From: Chloroflexi bacterium RIFCSPLOWO2_02_FULL_71_16 | GTDB lineage: Bacteria; Chloroflexota; Limnocylindria; P2-11E | NCBI GenBank assembly: GCA_001795345.1 | Contig: MGON01000064.1 | Location: 6,592 to 21,984, forward strand | Reading direction: 5' to 3' | Length of the DNA stretch: 15,393 nucleotides | Shown: positions 1 to 8,134 of the stretch, in pieces | Numbering within the stretch: the first letter of the stretch is position 1 | Layout of the letters: every line of letters starts with the position of its first letter | Notes under the pieces: model-generated | The model's database searches: none | The model's input: only the letters and a program-made list of their open reading frames with translations | Told to the model about the DNA's origin: nothing | Program-made: the position numbers and the translations under genes

Positions 1-1
1 G

Positions 2-1423
<1,422 letters not shown>

Positions 1424-1434
1424 CGGGCGGTCCG

Positions 1435-1441
1435 TATCCTA
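1435..1441. promoter_or_regulatory. Symmetric -10 element TATCCTA, candidate bidirectional promoter
   Basis: TATCCT reads rightward and TAGGAT leftward from the same 7 bp, giving the TAnnnTA symmetry described for bacterial bidirectional promoters. Rightward, CTGACT at 1413-1418 is a possible -35 with a 16-bp spacer, and transcription would start near 1447-1448. Leftward, the predicted start is near 1429, about 6 nt before the aceB ATG; no convincing leftward -35 is seen. The divergent genes on both sides leave little other room for promoters. This is inference from sequence only. Confidence 0.45.
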
Positions 1442-1450
1442 GCCGCCCAC

Positions 1451-1519
1451 ATGAGTTGCGCCGCCTATTCCGCGATGCGCAGATCGAGCCGCTTCGCCGC
1501 AAGGCGGGTGCGCGCATGA
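1451..1519 (+). CDS. Possible 22-codon leader ORF overlapping the EEP gene start
   Basis: An ATG at 1451 opens a 22-codon frame (MSCAAYSAMRRSSRFAARR...) whose TGA at 1517-1519 overlaps the ATG at 1516 of the downstream membrane/EEP gene as ATGA. It begins 10 nt after the TATCCT -10 candidate, so it could be read from a nearly leaderless transcript and couple translation to the next gene. It has no recognisable attenuator features such as runs of one amino acid, and in GC-rich DNA a frame of this length arises easily by chance. The alternative is that it is untranslated leader. Confidence 0.25.
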   Translation: MSCAAYSAMRRSSRFAARRVRA

Positions 1520-3366
1520 GCGGCGCGATCCTCGGGCAGACGACGTTCGCCGCCATCGGCCTGCTCTTCCTTTTCGCCGCGATCCGCACGTTCACGTCGA
1601 GCCTGTACATGTCGCTCTTCGGCAACGTGTCGAACGAGACCGTGGGCGCGATCGCGCTCGGGGTGTTCGCGCTCTCGGGCCTCGCGATCGTGGTCGCCTG
1701 GCGCAGCGGCCCGCGGGGCGGCGTCGCGTTCTCGGGCACGCTGCTCGCGGGCGGGACCGTGCTAGCGACCGCGGTCCGCGCGGGCTGGGCCGACCTGGCG
1801 CTCTCCGCCGTCGCGCTCGTCGGAGGGACCTGGTGGCTCGCGCTCACGCACTCCTCCCGGTCCCGCCTCGGGTCGTCGGCGTTCGTCCTGGGGCTGCCAT
1901 TCGCGGTCGCGGCCGACCTGGCCCTCCGCGCCGCGTTCCGCACGGTGCCGGTCGTCGACCAGGTCGTGCCGCTCGCCCTCGCGCTCGTGGCGGTGGCGGC
2001 CCTCGTGTTCCTGGCCGCCGGGATCGCCACGAGCGACGCGGACCGCGAGTGGACGACCCCCGGGATCACCGGCGCGGTGGCGCTCGGCGCGCTGCCCGCG
2101 CTGCTGCTCATCGGCGAGACCGGGGCCTGGAACCCGGCGCACGTCGGCGGTGCGGCGGGGCTCGGCCGTGGGCCGGAAGCGCCCGGCAGCTGGTACCTCA
2201 CCGCGGCGACCCTCGGCATGGGCATGACGCTCGGCGCGCTAGCGCTCTCTCGCGCGCGGCCGCCGCAGCGCGTCGTGGCGCTCGTCGCCATCGTCGCCGG
2301 CGCCGCGCTGGTCGCCGTGCGCCTGCCGGTCGTCTCGCTCGCCGGAGGCGCGCTGCTTGCCGCCGGCGCGATCGCCGCGGCCGCGGTCCTGGCCGACACG
2401 GCGGCGCGGCCCGCGCGCAGCCCGGTCATGACCGTGGTCGCTCTGGCGCTCGGGTGGGTCGTCTTCGTCGGCGTCGCGTTCGGCTTCTACGCCTACTACG
2501 CGCTCCCGGCCGCGGTCTGGATCGCCGTCGCCAGCGTGGCGCTGGGCCTCATCGCCGCCGCGCCCATGCCCGGAGCGCGCCTGGGCGCGACCGGCACGCT
2601 GCTCGTCGCCGCGCTCGCCGTCCTGGTCCCGGTCGTGTCGCTGGTCACGACCCCCGCGGCCCCGACCGAGGCGCGCTCGACGCTTCGCCTCATGACCTAC
2701 AACGTCCACCAGGGCTTCGACGAGGGGAACGTCCCTTCGCTCGACGGCCTCATCGAGACGATCTCGGCCGAGGCGCCGGACGTCGTCGTGCTACAGGAGG
2801 TCGCGCGCGGCTGGATGATCACCGAGCAGTACGACGTCCTCACCGTGCTGGCGGAGCGCCTCGGCATGCAGTACGTGTTCGGCCCGACGATCGGCGAGGC
2901 GTACGGGAACGCCGTGCTCTCGCGCCTGCCGGTTTCCGACGTGCGCTACCTCTCCTACGAGCGCCAGACCGCGATCAGGCATCAGCCGCGCGGCGCGATC
3001 CTCTTCCGCGTAGCGGACGTCCTGGTCGTCGCGACGCACCTCGATCACATCGCCGGCGCGAGCGACGTCCGGCAGGGCCAGGTCCGCGCGATCCTCGGCG
3101 CGTGGGACGGCGTCCGGCCGGCGATCGTGGCCGGCGACCTGAACGCGCTCCCGGGCAGCCCGGAGATGAGCATGCTCGGGGACGCCGGCTTCACCGACCT
3201 CGCCGCCGCGGCGGGCGCGGACCAGCCCACGTCTCCCTCGCAACACCCAGTGGACCGCGTCGACTACGTGTGGGGGATCGGAGTGACCGGCTCGCAGGCG
3301 CACACCGTCGCATCGACCGCCTCCGACCATCGGCCGCTCGTGGTCAACATCGCGAAGGCGCCGTGA
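1516..3366 (+). CDS. Polytopic membrane protein with C-terminal endonuclease/exonuclease/phosphatase domain
   Basis: The 616-residue product has two parts. Residues 1 to about 385 are a chain of roughly 11-13 hydrophobic segments rich in Ala, Leu, Val and Gly. Residues 390-616 form a DNase I-like EEP fold: N396 (MTYNVH), E428 (VLQE), H508 and D510 (THLDH), D541 and N543 (GDLNA), and D604/H605 (SDHRP). All the usual metal and catalytic positions are present, so the domain should be active on a phosphodiester or phosphate ester. The substrate cannot be told; EEP enzymes range from nucleases to sphingomyelinases and inositol-phosphate phosphatases, and the membrane tether favours a lipid or envelope substrate (inference). 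I chose ATG 1516, which has AAGG upstream and starts just before the first membrane segment. A TTG at 1456 would add 20 charged residues. Confidence 0.85.
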   Translation: MSGAILGQTTFAAIGLLFLFAAIRTFTSSLYMSLFGNVSNETVGAIALGVFALSGLAIVVAWRSGPRGGVAFSGTLLAGGTVLATAVRAGWADLALSAVALVGGTWWLALTHSSRSRLGSSAFVLGLPFAVAADLALRAAFRTVPVVDQVVPLALALVAVAALVFLAAGIATSDADREWTTPGITGAVALGALPALLLIGETGAWNPAHVGGAAGLGRGPEAPGSWYLTAATLGMGMTLGALALSRARPPQRVVALVAIVAGAALVAVRLPVVSLAGGALLAAGAIAAAAVLADTAARPARSPVMTVVALALGWVVFVGVAFGFYAYYALPAAVWIAVASVALGLIAAAPMPGARLGATGTLLVAALAVLVPVVSLVTTPAAPTEARSTLRLMTYNVHQGFDEGNVPSLDGLIETISAEAPDVVVLQEVARGWMITEQYDVLTVLAERLGMQYVFGPTIGEAYGNAVLSRLPVSDVRYLSYERQTAIRHQPRGAILFRVADVLVVATHLDHIAGASDVRQGQVRAILGAWDGVRPAIVAGDLNALPGSPEMSMLGDAGFTDLAAAAGADQPTSPSQHPVDRVDYVWGIGVTGSQAHTVASTASDHRPLVVNIAKAP

Positions 3367-3429
3367 CCGATCCCAGACCTGACAGCGAATAGACTGGCCA
3401 TCGCCGCGGCGCTTCCTCTGCGGCACTAG

Positions 3430-3437
3430 AGGGAGGT
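3430..3437 (+). promoter_or_regulatory. Shine-Dalgarno sequence that fixes the dnaE start
   Basis: AGGGAGGT contains GGAGGT (3432-3437), a perfect match to the anti-Shine-Dalgarno core. It ends 4 nt before the ATC at 3442. An in-frame TAG at 3427-3429 closes the frame just upstream, and no ATG, GTG or TTG lies between that stop and the conserved N-terminus. Confidence 0.7.
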
Positions 3438-3441
3438 CGCC

Positions 3442-6400
3442 ATCCCCCGGCCGTTCGTCCACCTGCACGCCCACAGCGAGTACAGCCTGCTGGACGGGCT
3501 CTCGCGCATCGGCGAGATGGTCACGCGCGCGGCGGAGCTCGGGATGCCCGCGGTCGCCCTCACGGACCACGGGGCGCTCTACGGCGCGATCGACCTCTAC
3601 ACGACCGCTCAGGCCGCGGGGGTCAAGCCGATCATCGGCGTGGAGACCTACGTCGCGCGCGGAAGCCGCTTCGACCGCGACCCGCGGATCGAGGGCCACG
3701 GGCGCCCCTTCCACCTCGTGCTGCTGGCCAAGGACTTCGAGGGCTACCAGGCGCTGGTGCGCCTCGTCACGACGGCGCACCTCGAGGGCTACTACTACCG
3801 GCCGCGCGTGGACAAGGAGCTGCTCCGCGCCAACGCGGGCCACATCGTCGCGCTGTCGGCCTGCCTGCAGGGCGAGGTCTCGCGGGCGCTGCTCGAGGAG
3901 GGGGTCGAGGCGGCCTCCGCCGTCGCGATCGAGAACCGGGAGATCTTCGGCGAGGGCAACTACTTCCTCGAGCTCATGGATCACGGCATCCCCGAGCAGC
4001 GCCAGGTGCTCGAGGGCCTCCGGCAGGTCGCGAAGCGGACGGGCATCCCGCTCGTCGTCACCAACGATCTGCACTACGTGAACGCCGAGGACGCCGAGGC
4101 GCAGGACGTCATGGTGTGCATCCAGAGCGGCAAGACGATCGACACACCCGATCGCCTCCGGATGATCGACCACCCCGAGATCTGGATGAAGAGCGGCGAC
4201 GACATGGCCGCTCTGTTCCCGGACGATGGCGAGGCGCTCGACAACACGCTGCGCATCGCCGAGATGGTGGACATCCAGCTGCCGCTCGGGCAGATCCGCC
4301 TGCCGGACTTCATCGTGCCCGAGGGGCGCACGCCCGACGAGCAGCTCCGGGCGATGGCCGAGGCCGGCGTGCGCGCCAAGTACGCGGAGGTGACGCCCGA
4401 GATCAGTGCCCGGGTGGACCGGGAGCTCGACGTCATCGGCAGGACCGGCTACGCGGGCTACATCCTCATCGTCCAGGACTTCATCCGCTTCGCGCGCGAG
4501 CGGGGGATCCTCACGGCCGTGCGCGGGTCCGCCGGCGGGTCGCTCGTGAACTACGCCATCGACCTCACCGACATCGACCCGCTGCAGTACGGCCTCATGT
4601 TCGACCGCTTCCTGAACCTCGAGCGCTTCACTCAGCCGGACATCGACGTGGACTTCATGGACAACCGGCGCGACGAGGTCATCGCCTACGTCACGCAGAA
4701 GTACGGCGCCGACCGCGTCGCGCAGATCGGGACGTTCAACACGATGCTCGCGCGCGCGGCCGTCCGCGACGTCGCGCGCGTGCTCGGGATGCCCTACGGC
4801 GAGGCCGACCGCGTGGCCAAGGCCATCCCGTTCGGGCAGGTGCTCGAGGACGCGCGCGAGGGTGTCACCGAGCTGAAGCAGCTCGAGGCCGACGCGAACG
4901 TCGCCCGCCTGCTCGACCTGGCCGAGAAGGTCGAGGGACTGGTGCGGTCGACGGGCACCCACGCCGCGGGCGTGCTCATCACGCGCGATCCCCTGATCGA
5001 GCTCGTGCCGCTCGAGCGCTCGAAGGGGAAGTCCGAGGCCATCCAGACCCAGTACGAGGACAAGCAGCTCGAGAAGCTGGGCCTGATGAAGTTCGACTTC
5101 CTCGGGCTCGGCAACCTCACGATCCTCGACCGGGCGCTCGCGCTCATCAAGGAGAAGCGCGGGATCGAGCTGCGCCGCGAGGACCTGCCGCTGAGCGACC
5201 AGAAGACCTTCGACCTCCTCGCCTCCGGCGAGACCACGGGCCTCTTCCAGCTGGAGTCCGCGGGGATGCGCCGCTACGTGAAGGAGCTGCGGCCCGACCG
5301 CGTCGAGGACGTCATGGCCATGGTCGCGCTGTTCCGCCCGGGGCCGATGGACTGGATCCCGACGTACATCCGCCGCAAGCGCGGGCAGGAGCCGATCACG
5401 TACGACCATCCGGCCCTCGAGCCCGTCCTCAAGGAGACGTACGGCGTCATGGTCTACCAGGAGGACGTCATGGCGGTGACGCAGGCGCTCGCGGGCTTCT
5501 CGCTCGCCGAGGCCGACGTCCTCTGCTACACGATCCGCAAGAAGATCCGCGAGAAGCTCGACGCGCAGAAGACGAAGTTCATGGCCGGGGCGCACAAGAA
5601 CGGCATCCCGATGGACGTGATCGACCGCGTGTGGGGCAACTTCGAGCCGTTCGCGCGGTACGGCTTCAACCGCGCCCACGCCGCCATCTACGGGATCATC
5701 GCGTACCACACCGCGTACCTGAAGGCGAACTACACGCCCGAGTACATGACCGCCGTCCTCTCGACCGAGATGGGCTCGCCGGAGCGCATCGCGATCGCGA
5801 TCGCGGAGTGCCGGCGCATGGGCATCGAGGTCCTGCCGCCGGACATCAATGCGAGCGACCTCGGGTTCCTGGTCGAGGGCAACACCATCCGGTTCGGGCT
5901 CGGCGCCGTCAAGAACGTCGGCGAGGGCGCGGTGGAGTCGATCCTCGAGGCCCGCGCGTCGGGCCGCTTCCGTTCGCTCGAGGACCTCTGCCAGCGGGTG
6001 GACCTGCAGCGCCTCAACAAGCGCGTCCTCGAGTCCCTCGTCAAGTGCGGCGCGTGCGATGCGTTCGGCCCGCGGCTGGCGCAGATCGCGCAGCTCGACG
6101 CCGTCCTCGGGACGGCGCAGCGCGAGCAGCGCGACCGCTCGAGCGGGCAGGTGAGCCTGTTCGACCTCGCCGTGACCTCGCCGGCCGGACGCATCGAAGG
6201 GCCGGAGGCGCCCCAGCGCGACCTGCTCGGCTGGGAGAAGGAGTTGCTCGGCATCTACCTCTCGCAGCACCCGCTCCAGGAGCTCACCACCAAGCTCGGC
6301 GACGTCGTCACGGCCTATCTCGCGGAGCTGCGCGAGGCGGGGGAGGACCTCGTGATCGTCGGGTGCGTGGTCACGAGCGCACGGAAGCACGTCACCAAGA

Positions 6401-7050
6401 ACAAGCAGCTCATGCTGTTCGCGCAGATCGAGGACCTCACCGGATCCACGGAGGTGACGGTCTTCCCGCGCACCTACGAACAGACGCACGAGGTCTGGAA
6501 CGCGGACGAGATCCTGCTCGTGCTCGCGCGGGTCGAGCAGCGCGACGAGGCGCCCCAGCTCCTGTGCGAGCACGCGGTCCGCTTCGGCGACGCGGGCATC
6601 CTCGAGATCAAGCAGCGCCTCGAGGAGCGCCGCGGCTTCGCCGCGCGCCGGGCGAAGTACGGGAACGGGAACGGCTCCGGAGCCTCGCGGGCTGGCGACG
6701 TTCCCTCGGGTCGCCCGTCCCGTCCGAGCCCGCCGACAGCAGGCGCGGGACCGGCGGCGGGCTCGTACGAGACTAGGCTCCCCTCGACCTCGCCAGCCGC
6801 GCTCGGCGCCGAGATCCTCATCCGCTTCCGTTCCGCCCTCGACTACGACGGGTCGATCGCGCTGTTCCAGCGCATCCAGGGCGTGCTCGGGGCGCATCCG
6901 GGCGCCTCGCCGGTGGCGCTCGAGCTGCCCCGGGCCGACGGAGCGACGCGGCGGATCCCGACGGCGTTCCGCGCCGACGCCTCTCCCGCGCTGAGCGCGG
7001 CGATCGAGCGTGAGGTCGGCGACGTGGTCGAGGTGGTCGTCGGCTCCTAA
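3442..7050 (+). CDS. dnaE: DNA polymerase III alpha subunit (DnaE1 type)
   Basis: Replicative polymerase catalytic subunit, 1202 residues counted from an ATC codon at 3442. The PHP domain (about 1-270) keeps all usual metal ligands: H7/H9 and D18 (HLHAHSEYSLLDG), H43 (LTDHG), E68 (GVETY), H91, C141 (SACLQ), D209/H211 (NDLH). Proofreading by this domain is therefore likely. The polymerase acids are D400/D402 (PDIDVDF) and D552 (KFDFLGL). A helix-hairpin-helix lies near 858-876, a clamp-binding motif QVSLF at 903-907, an OB fold near 965-1045, a Gly/Pro/Ser linker at about 1074-1116, and a DnaE C-terminal domain to the end. The fingers segment ADVLCYTIRKK (about 691-701) replaces the usual ADLLRRAMGKK. 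The first ATG is at 3517 (residue 26), and starting there would delete the HxH metal motif, so the ATC start is preferred. Confidence 0.96.
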   Translation: MPRPFVHLHAHSEYSLLDGLSRIGEMVTRAAELGMPAVALTDHGALYGAIDLYTTAQAAGVKPIIGVETYVARGSRFDRDPRIEGHGRPFHLVLLAKDFEGYQALVRLVTTAHLEGYYYRPRVDKELLRANAGHIVALSACLQGEVSRALLEEGVEAASAVAIENREIFGEGNYFLELMDHGIPEQRQVLEGLRQVAKRTGIPLVVTNDLHYVNAEDAEAQDVMVCIQSGKTIDTPDRLRMIDHPEIWMKSGDDMAALFPDDGEALDNTLRIAEMVDIQLPLGQIRLPDFIVPEGRTPDEQLRAMAEAGVRAKYAEVTPEISARVDRELDVIGRTGYAGYILIVQDFIRFARERGILTAVRGSAGGSLVNYAIDLTDIDPLQYGLMFDRFLNLERFTQPDIDVDFMDNRRDEVIAYVTQKYGADRVAQIGTFNTMLARAAVRDVARVLGMPYGEADRVAKAIPFGQVLEDAREGVTELKQLEADANVARLLDLAEKVEGLVRSTGTHAAGVLITRDPLIELVPLERSKGKSEAIQTQYEDKQLEKLGLMKFDFLGLGNLTILDRALALIKEKRGIELRREDLPLSDQKTFDLLASGETTGLFQLESAGMRRYVKELRPDRVEDVMAMVALFRPGPMDWIPTYIRRKRGQEPITYDHPALEPVLKETYGVMVYQEDVMAVTQALAGFSLAEADVLCYTIRKKIREKLDAQKTKFMAGAHKNGIPMDVIDRVWGNFEPFARYGFNRAHAAIYGIIAYHTAYLKANYTPEYMTAVLSTEMGSPERIAIAIAECRRMGIEVLPPDINASDLGFLVEGNTIRFGLGAVKNVGEGAVESILEARASGRFRSLEDLCQRVDLQRLNKRVLESLVKCGACDAFGPRLAQIAQLDAVLGTAQREQRDRSSGQVSLFDLAVTSPAGRIEGPEAPQRDLLGWEKELLGIYLSQHPLQELTTKLGDVVTAYLAELREAGEDLVIVGCVVTSARKHVTKNKQLMLFAQIEDLTGSTEVTVFPRTYEQTHEVWNADEILLVLARVEQRDEAPQLLCEHAVRFGDAGILEIKQRLEERRGFAARRAKYGNGNGSGASRAGDVPSGRPSRPSPPTAGAGPAAGSYETRLPSTSPAALGAEILIRFRSALDYDGSIALFQRIQGVLGAHPGASPVALELPRADGATRRIPTAFRADASPALSAAIEREVGDVVEVVVGS

Positions 7051-7080
7051 GTAGCGGCGGCGCTCCCGTGCCATGCTCGG

Positions 7081-7893
7081 GTGGACGTGAGCGCGAAGAA
7101 GCAGACGGCGTCCGACCTGCCGCCCGCTGCCGCCGAGGCGGTGGAGAGCGCGCAGCGCGAGAAGGACGAGTTCCTTTCCCTCGTCGCCCACGAGCTGAAG
7201 ACCCCGCTCACGCCGCTCAAGACCGTCGCCCAGCTCATCCGCATGCGGGTCCGCCGGGCGCGCGACGGCTCGCGCGAGCTGGACGTCGAGAGCCTCGACA
7301 AGAACGCCGCGATGATCGAGCGGCAGGTCGACCGCATGGACCGCCTCGTCACCGACCTCCTCGAGGTATCGCGCGCCGCGCAGGGGCGCTTCGTGCTGCG
7401 AGCGGCGCCGTTCGACGTCGCCGCGGTCGCCCGTGACGTCGTCCGCCGATGGTCGGAGGCGTCGGAGGAGACGGAGGACCGTCATCACCTCGAGATCGAC
7501 GCTCCGGAGACGCTGCCCCTCGTCGGGGACCAGGAGCGCGTGCGGCAGCTGATCGGGAGCCTGATCGGGAACGCGATCAAGTTCTCGCCCTCCGGCGGGC
7601 TCGTCGACGTTCGTGTCGCGGGAGACGACGGCGTCGTCACCGTGAGCGTCCGCGACGCGGGCATCGGTATCGCGCCGGAGGAGATCCCGGCGATCGGCCG
7701 GGAGCCGTTCGCCACCCGCGAGCGGACGAAGAACTACGCCGGCCTGGGGATCGGGCTGTACCTGGCCCGCCTCGTCGCCGAAGGGCACGGCGGCCGCCTG
7801 CGGCTCGCGAGCGCGGGCGAGGACCGCGGCACCACCGCGACGGTCACGCTCAAGGACATGCCGACCGAGGAAGCGACCGCGACCACGCTGTAG
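7081..7893 (+). CDS. Soluble sensor histidine kinase (HisKA + HATPase_c only)
   Basis: A 270-residue two-component kinase. The dimerisation/phosphoacceptor helix contains EFLSLVAHELKTPLTPLK with H37 as the predicted phosphorylated His. The ATPase domain shows an N box (GNAIKFSP), a G1 box (DAGIGI), an F-box-like REPFATRE, and a G2 box (GLGIGLYLARLVAEGHGG). There is no membrane segment, PAS, GAF or other sensor domain ahead of H37, and no response regulator in the window. The GTG at 7081 is the first start after the dnaE stop. A GTG at 7087 is an equal alternative, and neither has a strong Shine-Dalgarno sequence. The gene lies 30 nt after dnaE and in the same frame as its TAA, so it is probably co-transcribed. 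How it senses its signal is not evident; partner proteins may supply this. Confidence 0.92.
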   Translation: MDVSAKKQTASDLPPAAAEAVESAQREKDEFLSLVAHELKTPLTPLKTVAQLIRMRVRRARDGSRELDVESLDKNAAMIERQVDRMDRLVTDLLEVSRAAQGRFVLRAAPFDVAAVARDVVRRWSEASEETEDRHHLEIDAPETLPLVGDQERVRQLIGSLIGNAIKFSPSGGLVDVRVAGDDGVVTVSVRDAGIGIAPEEIPAIGREPFATRERTKNYAGLGIGLYLARLVAEGHGGRLRLASAGEDRGTTATVTLKDMPTEEATATTL

Positions 7894-7897
7894 CCGG

Positions 7898-7983
7898 TGC
7901 CGGAGGAGGGACTCGAACCCTCACGGGCCTTGCGGCCCACCTGCTCTTGAGGCAGGCGCGGATGCCGATTTCGCCACTCCGGC
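7898..7983 (-). tRNA. tRNA-Leu (anticodon CAA)
   Basis: The 86-nt class II tRNA folds fully by eye. The acceptor GCCGGAG pairs with CTCCGGC, with discriminator A73 as expected for leucine. The D arm is GCG/CGC with a GG-containing loop. The anticodon stem is CCTGC/GCAGG with loop CTCAAGA (anticodon CAA, reads UUG). The long variable arm is GGGCC/GGCCC, and the T arm is GAGGG/CCCTC with loop TTCGAGT. CCA is not encoded: the A73 is followed by CCG, so the tail must be added enzymatically. UUG is rare in these genes, so this is probably a low-demand isoacceptor. It is transcribed against the histidine kinase, and its 3' end is 4 nt from that gene's stop. Confidence 0.97.
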
Positions 7984-7991
7984 TTACTTCC

Positions 7992-8020
7992 ATTGTCCCG
8001 TGCGCGCCTCGCGGCCACAA
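7992..8020 (-). promoter_or_regulatory. Promoter of the tRNA-Leu gene
   Basis: On the minus strand TTGTGG (8020-8015), a 17-bp spacer and GACAAT (7997-7992) form a near-consensus sigma-70-type promoter. The -10 ends 8 nt before the mature tRNA 5' end, so the primary transcript would carry almost no 5' leader for RNase P to remove. This is the best promoter match I found in the window. Confidence 0.6.
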
Positions 8021-8067
8021 CCGTTCCGCGCTCTTCGCATCCGATCGGTGTCGATCCGCCGCCTCTA

Positions 8068-8098
8068 TTGCCACGCCGGCCCGGCTCGACCGTATCGT
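8068..8098 (+). promoter_or_regulatory. Possible promoter of the AAA+ ATPase gene
   Basis: TTGCCA (8068-8073) and TATCGT (8093-8098) are separated by 19 bp, longer than optimal. They lie about 40 nt before the ATG at 8135, which is itself preceded by AAGGAGA (8124-8130). The Shine-Dalgarno sequence is convincing; the promoter is weak evidence. The rest of the 7984-8134 gap shows no gene. Confidence 0.3.
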
Positions 8099-8134
8099 CG
8101 CTCCCAGCGCATCCGGGAGGGGCAAGGAGAGCAC

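Noticed and set aside
3427-3450. Frameshift or sequencing error at the dnaE start (run of five C at 3444-3448)
   Set aside because: Neither alternative upstream frame supplies ATG, GTG or TTG near the Shine-Dalgarno sequence, so a one-base indel would not give a conventional start. A substitution error cannot be excluded.
2791-7788. Minus-strand reading frame of 1665 codons opposite the EEP gene, dnaE and the kinase
   Set aside because: It crosses three real genes, and its composition is the Arg/Asp/Leu/Glu/His-rich kind produced by reading GC-rich codons backwards. It is open only because TTA, CTA and TCA are nearly absent from the sense genes, and it ends exactly at a CTA leucine codon of the EEP gene.
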